Positions 54,049 to 64,000 of a DNA stretch of 64,000 nucleotides are shown here, piece by piece. The position numbers and the translations under genes are program-made. Source of the stretch: G963704535 sp963704535. Lineage in GTDB: Bacteria > Chloroflexota > Chloroflexia > Chloroflexales > Roseiflexaceae. The stretch covers positions 3,100,001 through 3,164,000 of the forward strand of contig OY969916.1 in the NCBI GenBank assembly GCA_963704535.1. The letters run 5' to 3'. Every line of letters starts with the position of its first letter. Position 1 is the first letter of the stretch. The notes beneath the pieces were generated by a model. It saw only the letters and a list, made by a program, of their open reading frames with translations. It was not told the DNA's origin and ran no database searches.

Positions 54049-54792
54049 CTATCGGGGCATGGCCACAATGACTGCCCAACCAAAGTAGCGCCGCTCCCAG
54101 CGGAGATAGCGTTTGTGAGCCGCAGCGACCCCGCGCAGCAGATCGGCGCGAGCGGGATGATTCACATGGGCACGTGCCCATTGACGAGCCGCGCGCAGAC
54201 ACAAGCTTGCGTAGCGGTCCAGATCGTCGTGCGAGGCCGCGATCACCGCCATACAGTCAAGACCTTGAGCTTCGATGTCGGCGACCGTGTCAGATAGGGA
54301 ATATGTCGTCACTGGCCCGTCCGTTTCTTCACGTAGAAAGTCATCCGGCAGGGCTTCCGTCAGATAGGGGGTGCCGAGCGCGATCATGCCGTCAGGCTGC
54401 ACCGCCCGGCGCATCCACACAGCAGCTTCTTTTAATGTTCCTAGCGCAAAGATCGCGCCGATATTGGTGACAATGTCATAGCTTGCCGGTTTGATCGAAA
54501 ACGCGTTGGCAGGCGTCTCAACAAAAGAGAGTTGAGCATGCACCCCTTGCGCTTGTGCCTGCTGCTGTGCCTCGGCAATAAAATGCGGGTTGATATCGAC
54601 GCCGGTGCCCTGAATCTGCCAGTGGGTCGCCCATAGACGGAGGAGCGTCCCTTTTCCACAGCCGACATCAAGAACCCGCAGGCCGTGGTCAACTTGACAG
54701 TAGTCAGCCAGCAACATCAGCTTATCAACTGTTATGGGGTTCTGGATGCTGTGATCCCGCTCGATAATCGCCCAAAAATCAGTAAATTCCAT
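54049..54792 (-). CDS. SAM-dependent methyltransferase
   Basis: 247 residues. VLDVGCGKGTLLRLWA is the SAM-binding motif I; GTGVDINPHFI and YDIVTNIGAIFAL are motifs II/III. Class I fold. Start ATG behind GGAG at eight bases. It lies between the SnoaL-like gene and the ABC exporter with gaps of about 15 bases, so the three are cotranscribed. N- or O-methylation of the product is possible but cannot be read from the sequence. Confidence 0.88.
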   Translation of the reverse strand: MEFTDFWAIIERDHSIQNPITVDKLMLLADYCQVDHGLRVLDVGCGKGTLLRLWATHWQIQGTGVDINPHFIAEAQQQAQAQGVHAQLSFVETPANAFSIKPASYDIVTNIGAIFALGTLKEAAVWMRRAVQPDGMIALGTPYLTEALPDDFLREETDGPVTTYSLSDTVADIEAQGLDCMAVIAASHDDLDRYASLCLRAARQWARAHVNHPARADLLRGVAAAHKRYLRWERRYFGWAVIVAMPR

Positions 54793-54807
54793 CAGTGCGT
54801 CTCCTTC

Positions 54808-55323
54808 CTACCCACCGGCGTCCACCTTCTTGACAACCCGCGTGTAGCGCCCAAACTTTTGGACCAGATTGCTCACGATCCAGCCGAGCCGGATCAGCAG
54901 CAGAGAGCGTCCAGGGACAACCCCAAGCTGTCCCAACATGCCAAGTTCATCGAGATTGTGCCAACACTCCATCACTTTGCCATTTTCAAGGCGAAAGATG
55001 TCGATCCCAGTGACGGCGATATATCGTCCGGTTGGTGGAATGTCCATGAACTCTCCCTTATGGGTGCCTCGACACGTCCAGCGAACCATCACCCGATCTC
55101 CCTCCGCAATGAGATCATCGATCGACTGCTGCACATCCGGGAAGCCGGCGTACAGCGCCTCATGTGCTTCCTTCATTCCCGCTATTCCAGGCGACTGCTC
55201 AGGAAAAGGCCCGTGGTCAACATAGCTGGGATCGACAAGTTCATTGAGCAGGTCCAGATTTTGCGGATTAAAACTTTCCTCGACCAGGCGCCGAATGATC
55301 AGCTTATGCGCTTCGGCTGTCAT
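54808..55323 (-). CDS. SnoaL-like/ester-cyclase-family protein
   Basis: 171 residues. LVDPSYVDHGPFPEQSPG, DDLIAEGDRVMVRWTCRGTH and GIDIFRLENGKVMECWHNLD are typical of the SnoaL-like cone-shaped (NTF2-like) fold, which includes polyketide cyclases and many proteins of unknown activity. Start: ATG 55323 with GGGAAG about eight bases upstream; a TTG at 55341 is possible. First gene of the three-gene set with the methyltransferase and exporter. Confidence 0.85.
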   Translation of the reverse strand: MTAEAHKLIIRRLVEESFNPQNLDLLNELVDPSYVDHGPFPEQSPGIAGMKEAHEALYAGFPDVQQSIDDLIAEGDRVMVRWTCRGTHKGEFMDIPPTGRYIAVTGIDIFRLENGKVMECWHNLDELGMLGQLGVVPGRSLLLIRLGWIVSNLVQKFGRYTRVVKKVDAGG

Positions 55324-55369
55324 GTTCAATCTTCCCTTCAACTGAAATATGCTATAGCATTCCTGATAA

Positions 55370-55616
55370 AAATGTGGGTGGAGTTATTCTTGAGGGGCGA
55401 CCCCTCAAACTCCCCTTTTTTCACGTTAGACTTCCCTGCCCGCAGCGGGCACAACTACGGATGAAAATGTGGATGGAGTTATTCTTGAGGGGCGACCCCC
55501 TCAAACTCCCCCTTTTTCACGTTAGACTTCCATGCCCGCAGCGGGCACAACTGCGGATGAAAATGTGGGTGGAGTTATTCTTGAGGGGCGACCCCCTCAA
55601 ACTCCCCTTTTTTCAC
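55370..55616. repeat. Three tandem ~95-bp repeats with a hairpin core
   Basis: The unit starts AAAATGTGGGTGGAGTTATT and continues with CTTGAGGGGCGACCCCTCAA and ACTCCCCTTTTTTCACG, TTAGACTTCCCTGCCCGCAG. Three copies with a period of about 95 bases. The hairpin core TTGAGGGGCGACCCCTCAA and the preceding TGGATGGAGTTATTC are shared with the array at 14115-14315. It fills the gap after the megasynthase; the inverted core followed by T-rich sequence may end transcription from either side. Confidence 0.88.
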
Positions 55617-58600
55617 TTAGGGTTGTAAAGGGAGGAAGCCCTGCTCGATAAGATACCCAACATAGGTGTGGAATAGTGATCGATCGAGCGGTGGGCAACT
55701 GATCCCACTTTGTGCAAGCCCTGTCCAGGTGTTCTGCATATCGAACCTCAGTTCCTCTCCTCGCTCGATGGACTGATCGTCGGCTACTGCCCCAAAGAGA
55801 GGAATGAACGGACTTAACACTTGATCTGAAGATTGCTTGATATCCTCCGAACAATGCGGCTCTCCATACACTGTAAGGCACGATCTGCATGGTATAGCCG
55901 AATGAGCGAATGTTCTCGACCAACGTCATCCAGCTGATCGGCTGCGACTGGCACAGATGAAATGTCGCGCTATGCGGGTGCTGGCGTCGCGAAAGATGCA
56001 CGATCGCACTGCTCACATAATCCACGGGCGCAAGATCAATCGTCAGTGCAATGTTGGGTGCCTTCCCCAATTGAATGCATCCTTTGATCAAAGACCAGAT
56101 CAAATCTTTGGTATGACAGATGCCAGTGTGACTATCTCCACCGATGAGCCCCGGCCGGTATATTGCGATCGGGAGTCCACGGGAGCGCGCTTGGGCAAGC
56201 ATGGTTTCGCTGACCCACTTGCCTTCAGCATACCCATCGGTCAGCCCAGTGTTGCAATCAAGCGGATCTTCTTCCCGGACGATGCTGCCGGGAGGATAGC
56301 ACTGGGGTGGGAACACGCTGAGCGTCGATATGAAATGGACCGCCTTCAACCGTACCTGGCTGGCAAGCTTGAGGATCTCCAAAGTCCCGAGCACATTGGT
56401 TGGTTTGAGGATCTCATAGGGATACGTGAAGTTCACCCAGGCCGCACAGTGATAGATGTCATCTATCTGCTCGGCCAGTTGCTGGAAATGACCCTCGGAA
56501 AGCCCAAAGAGCGGTTGTCCGAGATCGCCTAGCACCGGTACAATCCGACTGTCGATCTGCTCGTCCAGCAGTTGATAGTGAGCAAGGTTGCGTCGAATGT
56601 TTCGCATCCCTTCCTCATCGGAACCTGCGCGCACGAGGCAGAAGATCACCGCGCTCGTCTGTTGGAGCAACGCCCGGAGCAGATACGCGCCAAGAAAGCC
56701 GGTTGTGCCCGTCACGAACAACCGATCCGGTGCAACTTTAAAGTGGTAGGGCGCGGTCTCTGGAGCGATGTCGAGCCGGAGCATTGCCTCGGAGCGGAGA
56801 TCGATTGGAGGCAGCGTCGGTGACACCAGCGAGGCTTCGGTCTGCAAAACTCGCTCGACCACCTGCCCGAGTTCGGCAATCGTCGGCGCTTCGAACACAC
56901 AGCGAAGCGGCACTTCGATCCCAAAGGCTTCCTGCAATCGAAATATGAGTTGGGGCGCCAATAATGAATGACCGCCGAGTTCAAAGAAACTATCGTCGCG
57001 ACCGATCTGATCGATCTGGAACAACTGCTTCCAAATCTCGGCGATGGTCTGCTCCGTCGCCGTGGAGGGCGGTTTGGGCGCCTGATCGGGCGATAGTGCG
57101 CCGGGGCTGGGGAGTGCGCTATGATCCACCTTCCCGTTGGAGGTCAGGGGAAGGGCGGGCAGGAGTATGAAAGTCGCCGGTACCATATAGAACGGAACAC
57201 GCTGCTTCAAGAAAGCGATCAGCCGATCCGCATGCGCCGTCTCTCCCTCACGAGCGACGACATATGCGACCAACCGCTTCTCGCCGGCGCCTGCTTCGTG
57301 GAGAACGGTGATGCTCTCGCGCACTGCCGGATGCTCGCGCAGGATCGCATCGATTTCGTCCAGCTCGATCCGAAAGCCGCGTACCTTTACCTGGCGATCC
57401 GCCCGGCCCAGAAATTCAATGGTACCATCAGACAGGTAGCGCGCCAGGTCGCCGGTGCGATATAGCCGAGTTGAGGATAGAGGATGGAGGATGGAGGATA
57501 GCCTTTCCTGAGCAGCGAGATTGCTATCTTCTATCTTCAATCCTCTATCCTCTATCTTCAGGAATGGGTTGGGAATGAAGCGCTCGGCGGTGAGATCCGG
57601 CCGGTTGCAATACCCATACGCGAGACCGGCGCCGCTGATATATAATTCGCCCGGAACCCCGATCGGCACTGGCTGAAGCCGGCGGTCTAAAATGTACAGA
57701 TGAATATTGGGAAACGGGCGTCCAATCGGCACAAGCAGATCGGCGTGGATGTCGCGGCCACTGCGCTCGAAATAGGAGCTATCGATCGTCGCCTCGCTCA
57801 CCCCATAGGAGTTGATCAGGCGGGTCGCGGAACCGCAGATCCGCTCCACGGCGTAGTAGTCGTGCATATGCCAGGTATCGGAGCCAACCGCCAGCACACG
57901 CATGAAATCAAGTTTTTGCCCGGTCTTCTGGAGGTGACGAACCAGGTATTTGAGCACGGCCGGCACGAATTCGGCGTAATCCACGTGATATCGGCGCATG
58001 ATCGCGTACAACTGCTCCGGGACCAACAAGGCATCGCGTGGACAGATCACGAGCGTTCCGCCGGAGCATAGTGCCCGAACGAAATCGCCGGTAAACACAT
58101 CAAAGGAAAAGCTGGCCATCTGGAGATGGACGCTCCCAGGCGCCCGCAAATCATAGCCATGCTCCCAGGCGCGATAGGCATGGACAAGGCTGGCATGTGA
58201 AACCATCACCCCTTTTGGCCTGCCGGTTGAGCCCGAAGTAAACACGGTATAAGCGAGAGCCGAAGCTATGTCTGGAACGTCTGATTGCTCACATGCCAGG
58301 GGGGGAGAGCCGGACCAGGATTGCGGCATATCGGCGTAAACAACGGTGCCGCAACATGCAGGCAACAGCGCTGCCAGGCGTTGCTGCGTGAGCAGGATCG
58401 TTGCTTGGGCCGTTTCAAGCATATAGGCCAATCGCTCTTTGGGATAGCTCGGCTCAAGCGGGATGTAGGCCCCACCTGCTTTCAGGGTCGCCAGCAGACC
58501 GATCATAAGCTCCAAAGAACGGTCCATGCAAATGCCAACCTGAAAGCCCCCACGCACCCCAAGCCCGCGCAGATGCTCTGCGAGGAGGTCCGCGCGACAA

Positions 58601-61600
58601 TTCAGCGCACCGTAGGTCAGGTACGCGGCATCGCTGTGCGTATCCTGGCCCGGCAGAACGACAGCTACTGCATCTGGGCGCAACCGCGCCTGTGTTTCTA
58701 TCAAATGATGGATGCATTCTGGCCCATTGAGTAGTGCCGGCCCGCTGTTCCACGTCACGAGTATCTGTTCGCGCTCTGATTCGGTCAGCAGTTCCAACTC
58801 TGCGATCCGCTGATCTGGATCGGCAACAAACTGCTGCAGGAGATTATGGAAATGAACGAGCATACGGGTAACGGTGGTATGGCTGAACAGATCCGTGTTG
58901 TACTCAACAGTCGCCTGTAACTCTTGCCCAAAATCCATCATATCCAGGCTTAGATCGAACTTTGCGCTCTGCAACTCGGCCTGAATCGGAATCAATGTCA
59001 GATCCGGCAGATGTATCGGCGTCGCAGGAGTGTTCTGAAGCGCGAACATCACCTGGAACAAGGGCGTACGGCTCAGATCGCGTACCGGCTGTACTGCTTC
59101 GACAAGCTGCTCGAACGGCAGATCCTGGTGACTATATGCACCTAAGGCAACCTCACGCACACGCCTGATCAACTCGCGGAGACTTGGATTGCCGCTCAAG
59201 TCACTTCGCAACACCAGTGTATTGGCGAAAAAACCGATCAATCCCTCGATCTCAACTCGTGTACGATTAGCGATAGGCACGCCAATACTGATATCCGTTT
59301 GATCAGTATAGCGATAGAGGAGTGCCTTGAAGGCGGCGAGCAGCGTCATGAACAACGTTGTGCCTTCCGCTTGCGCCAGCCTTCGCAACGCCTGACTCAG
59401 CACCTCTGGTAATCTGATCGAGCGCGTTGCGCCACGAAATGTTTGGATCGCTGGTCGAGGGCGATCTGTAGGAAGTTCCAGTGGTAGCGCTCCGCGCAGT
59501 TGCTCCTTCCAGTATTTCATTTGTGTCTCCAGCGCCTTTCCCTGGAGCCACTCGCGTTGCCAGCAAGCGAAATCAGCGTACTGAATGGGTAGCGGGGGTA
59601 ACGATGCAGGTTGGCCCATTGACGCGGCAGTGTAAAGATGTGCAATTTCGTGAATGAGAATCTCGATCGACCATCCATCGGCGATAATATGATGCAGTGT
59701 CAAGAGTAACACATGGTCATCTTCGGCAATATCGAGGAGTGTCGATCGTAGAAGCGGCCCCTTAGACAACCAGAAGGGGCGCTCTGCCTCCAGGCCTGCT
59801 TCGCGCAGGATCTCAGCCGTTCGCTCAGGCTCCGAATCTCCCTGGACATGCCTGCGATAGAGCGGAATGGTCAAGGAATCGGCGATAATCTGAAAAGAAT
59901 GCCCATCCACAGCGATAAACGTTGTCCGTAGCGCTTCATGCCGCTGTACGACCTCGTTGATGCTCTGTTCGAGCGCGGCGACGTGGAGCGACCCACGAAG
60001 CCGAACCGCAGCAGGGATGTGATAGGGGCTGCCCGGCTCAAGTTGATCCAAAAACCATAGCCGTTGTTGGGCAAATGAGAGTGGCAATAGTACCGAGCGC
60101 CGGGTGGGGGCTAAGGGCGGGACCTCGGTTTGCTGCGTGTTCCGCCGTGTCATATCGATATATTCGGCAAGACGGGTCGGCGTTGGCTGCTCAAAGAAGG
60201 TTTGGAGAGTTAGCCCAACTCCGAAGATCTGTTGGACCCGTGAGGCCATCTGAGTCGCCAGCAACGAGTGACCGCCCAACTCGAAGAAATTATCATGGCG
60301 GCCGATCTTCCTAATACCGAGCAATTCTTGCCAGATCGTCAAGACTATTTGCTCGACCTCATTTGCCGCTGGTACATAGTCGGTTGCCAGCGCCGGCCGA
60401 TCATGCTGCAATCCAACCGAGTTGTCGGCAACGCGAGGATTTGAGTCTCGGTCCAGAACGTATTCGGACGCGGGCTCTCGGCCATCCCCTGAAACGATGA
60501 TCTGTCCCTCCGGCGCAAAGAGTATAAGCGACCGTAGCACATCCGCAGTATGAGGCTGCACCTCACCTTGTTGCGCCAGCGGGGATTTGGCACTTGGGAG
60601 AAGATCCCAGTGAGCAGTAATCCATGATATATCTGTCGTCTTATTACCTACAGGTGCAAAAGCATGGAGAAAATAGTTTACAGCCGATTCTAGGACCGTT
60701 CCGGGTATATCTGTCATAGCTACAGGAGGGGAAACAAGCAAACAGAAATCAAGTTTATGGTTCCGCAGCACATCCCTGAGATGATACATAACGTCTTTTA
60801 TTGAATAAAATTGGGACTCAATGGCTATGTGTTCTTTTGTTGCTGTTGTGGTAGATCGAAAGCTGCCAAAAGTTGAAGAATAGATGATGCCGTTGATCTC
60901 ATCAAACTCCATGATAATGTGCTTGATAAGCTTATCTATACAAGCTATAGTATTGATTGATCCATTGGTTAGTCCAATATCTTGAAGCGCTATCTCGTAT
61001 ATACGATGGTCCTGTTCGTTCCTGGTTCGTAGCTCGGAGTTGACAACTCGTATGACTCGCGCCGATACGAGCTGAACAAGATCTCTGGAAAGGCGCAGTG
61101 TAACCTCGTCCAAATCGCCCAATACCAGATAAACACCTCCTTCTTTCAAGGAGCGAAGCGGTTCCGTTGCACGCTCCAGATGAATTGGCTCAAACGATTG
61201 ACTCCATCGCTGCCTCTCTCGGTAAGCAACCGTAACATCCTCCGAGTTCGACGCAATTTCGCCTATCAGTTCGTTGAGGAATCGAGAGCCTGTTCGCTCC
61301 TTTGGGATGCCAATATCAATACATCGGCATGGGATATGCGGGTATTTTTGTCTCAAGGCTATAGCCGCACCGATCAGCGCGCTTTTTTCTGGCAAAACGT
61401 CTTCGGCATCGGTCACACCGAGCATTGCGTTTGAGACAATGGTGATGGAGCATTGATGGGTGGGATACTCGGCAAGTGCTTGTACGAAAAAGAGCAGACT
61501 GTGTATACCACAGTCCTGTGCTGCGCGGAAGGCGATGGGGGAGGAGGCAGCCTCGGCCTGCGGTGCGCCCAGGGTCCACAGATGCACGATCCTCTCGGGC

Positions 61601-64000
61601 AGTTCGCCCTGCTCGTGTAGCGTCGCCAGCAACTGCCGATAGTCCGCCGCCCGGCTCGGCTCTACCTGGTAGCGCTGCGCCCCCAGCGCCGCGAACTGCA
61701 GCCCCAGCGTCACCTGCACCACCCGCGCGCCCGCCCCTGCCAGCCGCGCCGCTAACGCCGCCCCCACCCCTGCCCCGTCGCCCAGTAGTAGCCAGCACTG
61801 CCCCGTGCCAGCCTCGCTTCGCCCCTCCCTCGGCGCAAAACTGCGCCGCCAGCTTGGCAGGTAGTATCCTGGCCCCTCCCACCCCACCTCTGCGACCGAC
61901 CGCTCTGCCCCCGCCCTCCGCTTGCCTGCCTTCAGTGCAGGAATCCAGTAGCGCTGGCGCTCGAAGGGGTAGCTGGGCAGCGCCACTCGCCGCTCGTTGT
62001 GGCCTTGCCGCCCTTCCAGCTTGCCGCCCACCTCCCACACCTGCCCCAGCGCCCACAGCGCCTGCGCCCGCTCCTCGCGCTCACTCGCCTGCCCACTGCC
62101 CAGCGTCGCCAGCACCTGCAACCGCCTACCCGCCTGCGCCTGCATCAGCCGCCCCAGGCTCTGCCCTGGCCCGACCTCCACCACCCCCGCCACCCCCATC
62201 GCCAGCAGCGTCGCCACCCCCCCCGCATACTGCACCGGCTCCTGCGCCTGCGCCAGCCAATACTCCTCGCTCCTGGCCTCCGCTTCGCTCAACAAGCTCC
62301 CACTCACGTTCCCCACCAGCGGCAGCTTCGGCGCCGAGCGGCGCACCTGCGCCAGCTCTGCCCGATACGCCTCGGCCATCGGCGCCATTGCTGGGGTGTG
62401 GAACGCGCGCGTCGAACTCAGGCGCCGCGTCTCCAGCCCACTCTCTGCCAGGCGCGCCTCGACTGCCGCCAGCGCAGCTTCCGCGCCGCCCACGACACAC
62501 GCACGCGGTCCGTTCACGGCTGCCAACTGCACCGCGCTGCCCAGCAGCGGCTGCACCTCTTCCAGCGAGGCCGCCACCGCCAGCAGCCCGCCCTCGGGCA
62601 GCGCCTGCATCAGCCGCCCACGCGCCACCACCAGCCGCAGTGCATCCTGGAGCGAGAACACGCCCGCCAGAGTGGCGGCCACATACTCGCCCAGGCTGTG
62701 GCCCAGCACTGCGACCGGGCGCACGCCGTAGTGCTGCCACCACTGCGCCAGCGCGTACTCGACCACGAACAGCGCGACCTGGGCGTAGGCGGTCTGCGCG
62801 AGTTGCTGCTCGGCGAAGGCCGCCTGCTGCGGGGCGGGATAGAGCAGCGCGCGCAGGTCGCACCCCAGCAGCGGCACCAGCAGCACGCAACACTCATCGA
62901 CGGCGGCACGGAAGGGCGGCTCGCCGGCGTAGAGCTGGGCGGTCATACCCGGATACTGGCTGCCCTGGCCGGGGAACAGGAACGCCAGCGGCGGCGGAGT
63001 GGAGGAGCAGGGCGCCTCAGGAGGGCGCAGGGTCGCGAGCTGGGAGTGGGCATCGGTGAGATCGCGGCAGAGCAGGGCGCGGCGAAAGGCGAAGGCGCGC
63101 CTGCCGAGGCGCAAGGTGCCGGCGACCGAGGCGAGGTCGAGCGAGGGCTGCGTGAGCAGGTGGCTGTCCAGGCGTTGTGCGAGCGCCAGCAGCGCAGCGG
63201 GCGAGCGCGCCGAGAGCAGCAGCAACTGCAAAGGCGGGCTGGGCGCAGGCGCAGCGATGGCAGGCGGCTCTTCGAGGATGAGGTGGGCATTGGTGCCGCC
63301 GATGCCGAAGGAGCTGACGGCAGCGCGGCGTGGGGAGGCTGGCGAGGCTGGCCAGGGCTGGCGACCGAGGGCAGGAAGAACGGGCTGCGCTCGAAATCGA
63401 TCTGCGGGTTGGGGGAATGAAAATGCAGAGCGGGCGGCAAGATCTGGTGTTTGAGCGCCAGGGTGGTCTTGATCAGACCGGCGATGCCGGCAGCGGCGTC
63501 GAGATGGCCGATATTGGCCTTGACCGACCCCAGCGCGCAGTAGCCCGTGCGCGTCGTCTGAGCGCGAAAAACTCGAGTCAGCGCGGCGAACTCGATCGGG
63601 TCGCCGAGGGGAGTGGCGGTGCCGTGCGCCTCGACATACGAGATCGTATCGGGGGGCACGCCGGCGAGGGCTTGGGCGGCGCGGATGACGGCGGCCTGGC
63701 CAGTGATCGAGGGAGCGGTGAAGCCAGCCTTGGCGGCACCATCGTTGTTGATCGCCGAGCCACGGATGACGGCGTAGATCGTATCCTGGGCCGCCAGCGC
63801 ATCGTCCAAACGCTTGAGCACCACCACGCCGACGCCGCTGCCGAAGATCGTGCCGCGCGCCTGGGCATCGAAGGGCCGGCAGTGGCCGTCGGGCGAGAGG
63901 ATACCGCCCTCCTGGTACAGATAGCCGGAGTGCTGCGGCACGCTGATCGAGACCCCGCCGGCCAGCACCATGTCACACTCGCCACTCAGCAGGCTCTCGC
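55617..64000 (-). CDS. PKS-NRPS megasynthase KS-AT-(inactive KR)-PCP-C-A(Orn-like)-PCP-TD, 5' end outside window
   Basis: Enters from the right edge within a KS (AHGTATPLGDPIE, KANIGHLDAA). AT (GHSLGEYVAA, with RAFHTPAM suggesting malonyl), then a KR-like part whose NADPH site reads VLGDLDEV and which lacks the catalytic Tyr, so it is probably inactive. PCP (FFELGGHSLLATQM), C (HHIIADGWS), A with pocket D-V-G-E-A-G-S-I-D-K (an ornithine-like code), PCP (GGHSLLAPQ) and a terminal reductase (FVTGTTGFLGAYLL), implying release as an aldehyde or alcohol. Two frame breaks: about 63366 in the KS-AT linker (one base missing) and about 55850 in the TD (one base extra); the true C terminus GFLPLQP ends at 55617. 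Very high GC across KS-AT. Confidence 0.92.
57470..57562. repeat. In-frame palindrome inside the Orn-like adenylation domain
   Basis: GAGGATAGAGGATGGAGGAT and its imperfect inverse (TATCTTCAATCCTCTATCCT) surround a short loop. It is translated in frame as KIEDRGLKIEDSN...LSSILHPLSST, immediately before LYRTGDLA: the same insertion site as at 996 and 17093, and the same sequence family as at 7856. Confidence 0.85.

Noticed and set aside
61476..63059. Long plus-strand open frame of more than 500 codons
   Set aside because: It is the antisense of the very GC-rich KS-AT coding region, rich in Pro/Ala/Ser with no domain, and the minus strand carries clear AT motifs.
1..64000. tRNA or rRNA genes
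   Set aside because: No cloverleaf with a GGTTCGAATCC-type arm and no rRNA-like stretch was noticed on either strand; a covariance-model scan could not be run.

Overview
The window is dominated by a large non-ribosomal peptide / polyketide biosynthetic locus in a moderately GC-rich bacterium. A filamentous Chloroflexota (Herpetosiphon/Kouleothrix-like) host is my best guess. It rests on the MalT-type LuxR regulator fused to a nucleotide cyclase, the abundance of short palindromic repeats inside and between genes, and the general protein style. There is no rRNA or marker gene to prove it.

Layout. (1) Positions 1-21.5 kb, all on the minus strand apart from one insertion sequence, read from right to left: an A-PCP-C starter module, a free-standing serine adenylation enzyme, a trans-acting acyltransferase, a phosphotransferase, a nucleotidyltransferase, a thymidylate-kinase-like protein, a BtrH-like protein, an MbtH/PCP-fused glycine NRPS whose 3' end abuts an IS5-like element, a second phosphotransferase, and a serine NRPS-PKS that runs off the left edge. 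(2) Positions 22.0-38.5 kb, plus strand: a 3-hydroxyacyl-CoA dehydrogenase, a free ACP and an acyl-CoA dehydrogenase (an aminomalonyl-ACP set like that of zwittermicin A), an NRPS with half a condensation domain, two more BtrH-like proteins, a PqqD-like protein, an HExxH peptidase-like protein, a tandem array of five 19-23-residue peptides, a C-A(Asn)-PCP-E NRPS, and a periplasmic prodrug-peptidase/ABC-transporter fusion. (3) Positions 38.5-44.5 kb: two small proteins, an IS701-like element and the cyclase-LuxR regulator. (4) Positions 44.5-64 kb, mostly minus strand: an FAD oxidoreductase, two sister P450s, a penicillin-acylase-family hydrolase, a luciferase-like oxidoreductase, a peptide ABC exporter, a methyltransferase, a SnoaL-like protein, and a KS-AT-(dead KR)-PCP-C-A(Orn-like)-PCP-TD megasynthase that runs off the right edge.

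How it fits together. Serine, activated by the free A protein, would be loaded on the small ACP and oxidised by the two dehydrogenases to aminomalonyl-ACP, then delivered by the trans-AT to the PKS. The Asn-PCP-E module would put a D-Asn cap on the chain, and the membrane peptidase-transporter would remove it during export. This prodrug logic is known from zwittermicin, xenocoumacin, amicoumacin and colibactin. Adenylation-pocket residues read by eye give Ser, Ser, Gly, Asn and an ornithine-like code; two further pockets are unassigned.

The most unusual part is at 29.2-30.8 kb. Five nearly identical micro-ORFs share an MRKPxLRKLGRVFAA start, resembling the leader of lasso-type RiPPs, followed by a short hypervariable tail. 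They sit directly after a PqqD-like (leader-binding) protein and an HExxH protein and directly before the D-Asn NRPS. I know of no described system with this combination. The locus is also peppered with in-frame palindromes inside adenylation domains, two families of intergenic palindromic repeats, and six single-base frameshifts, nearly all in short homopolymers, that may be sequence errors.
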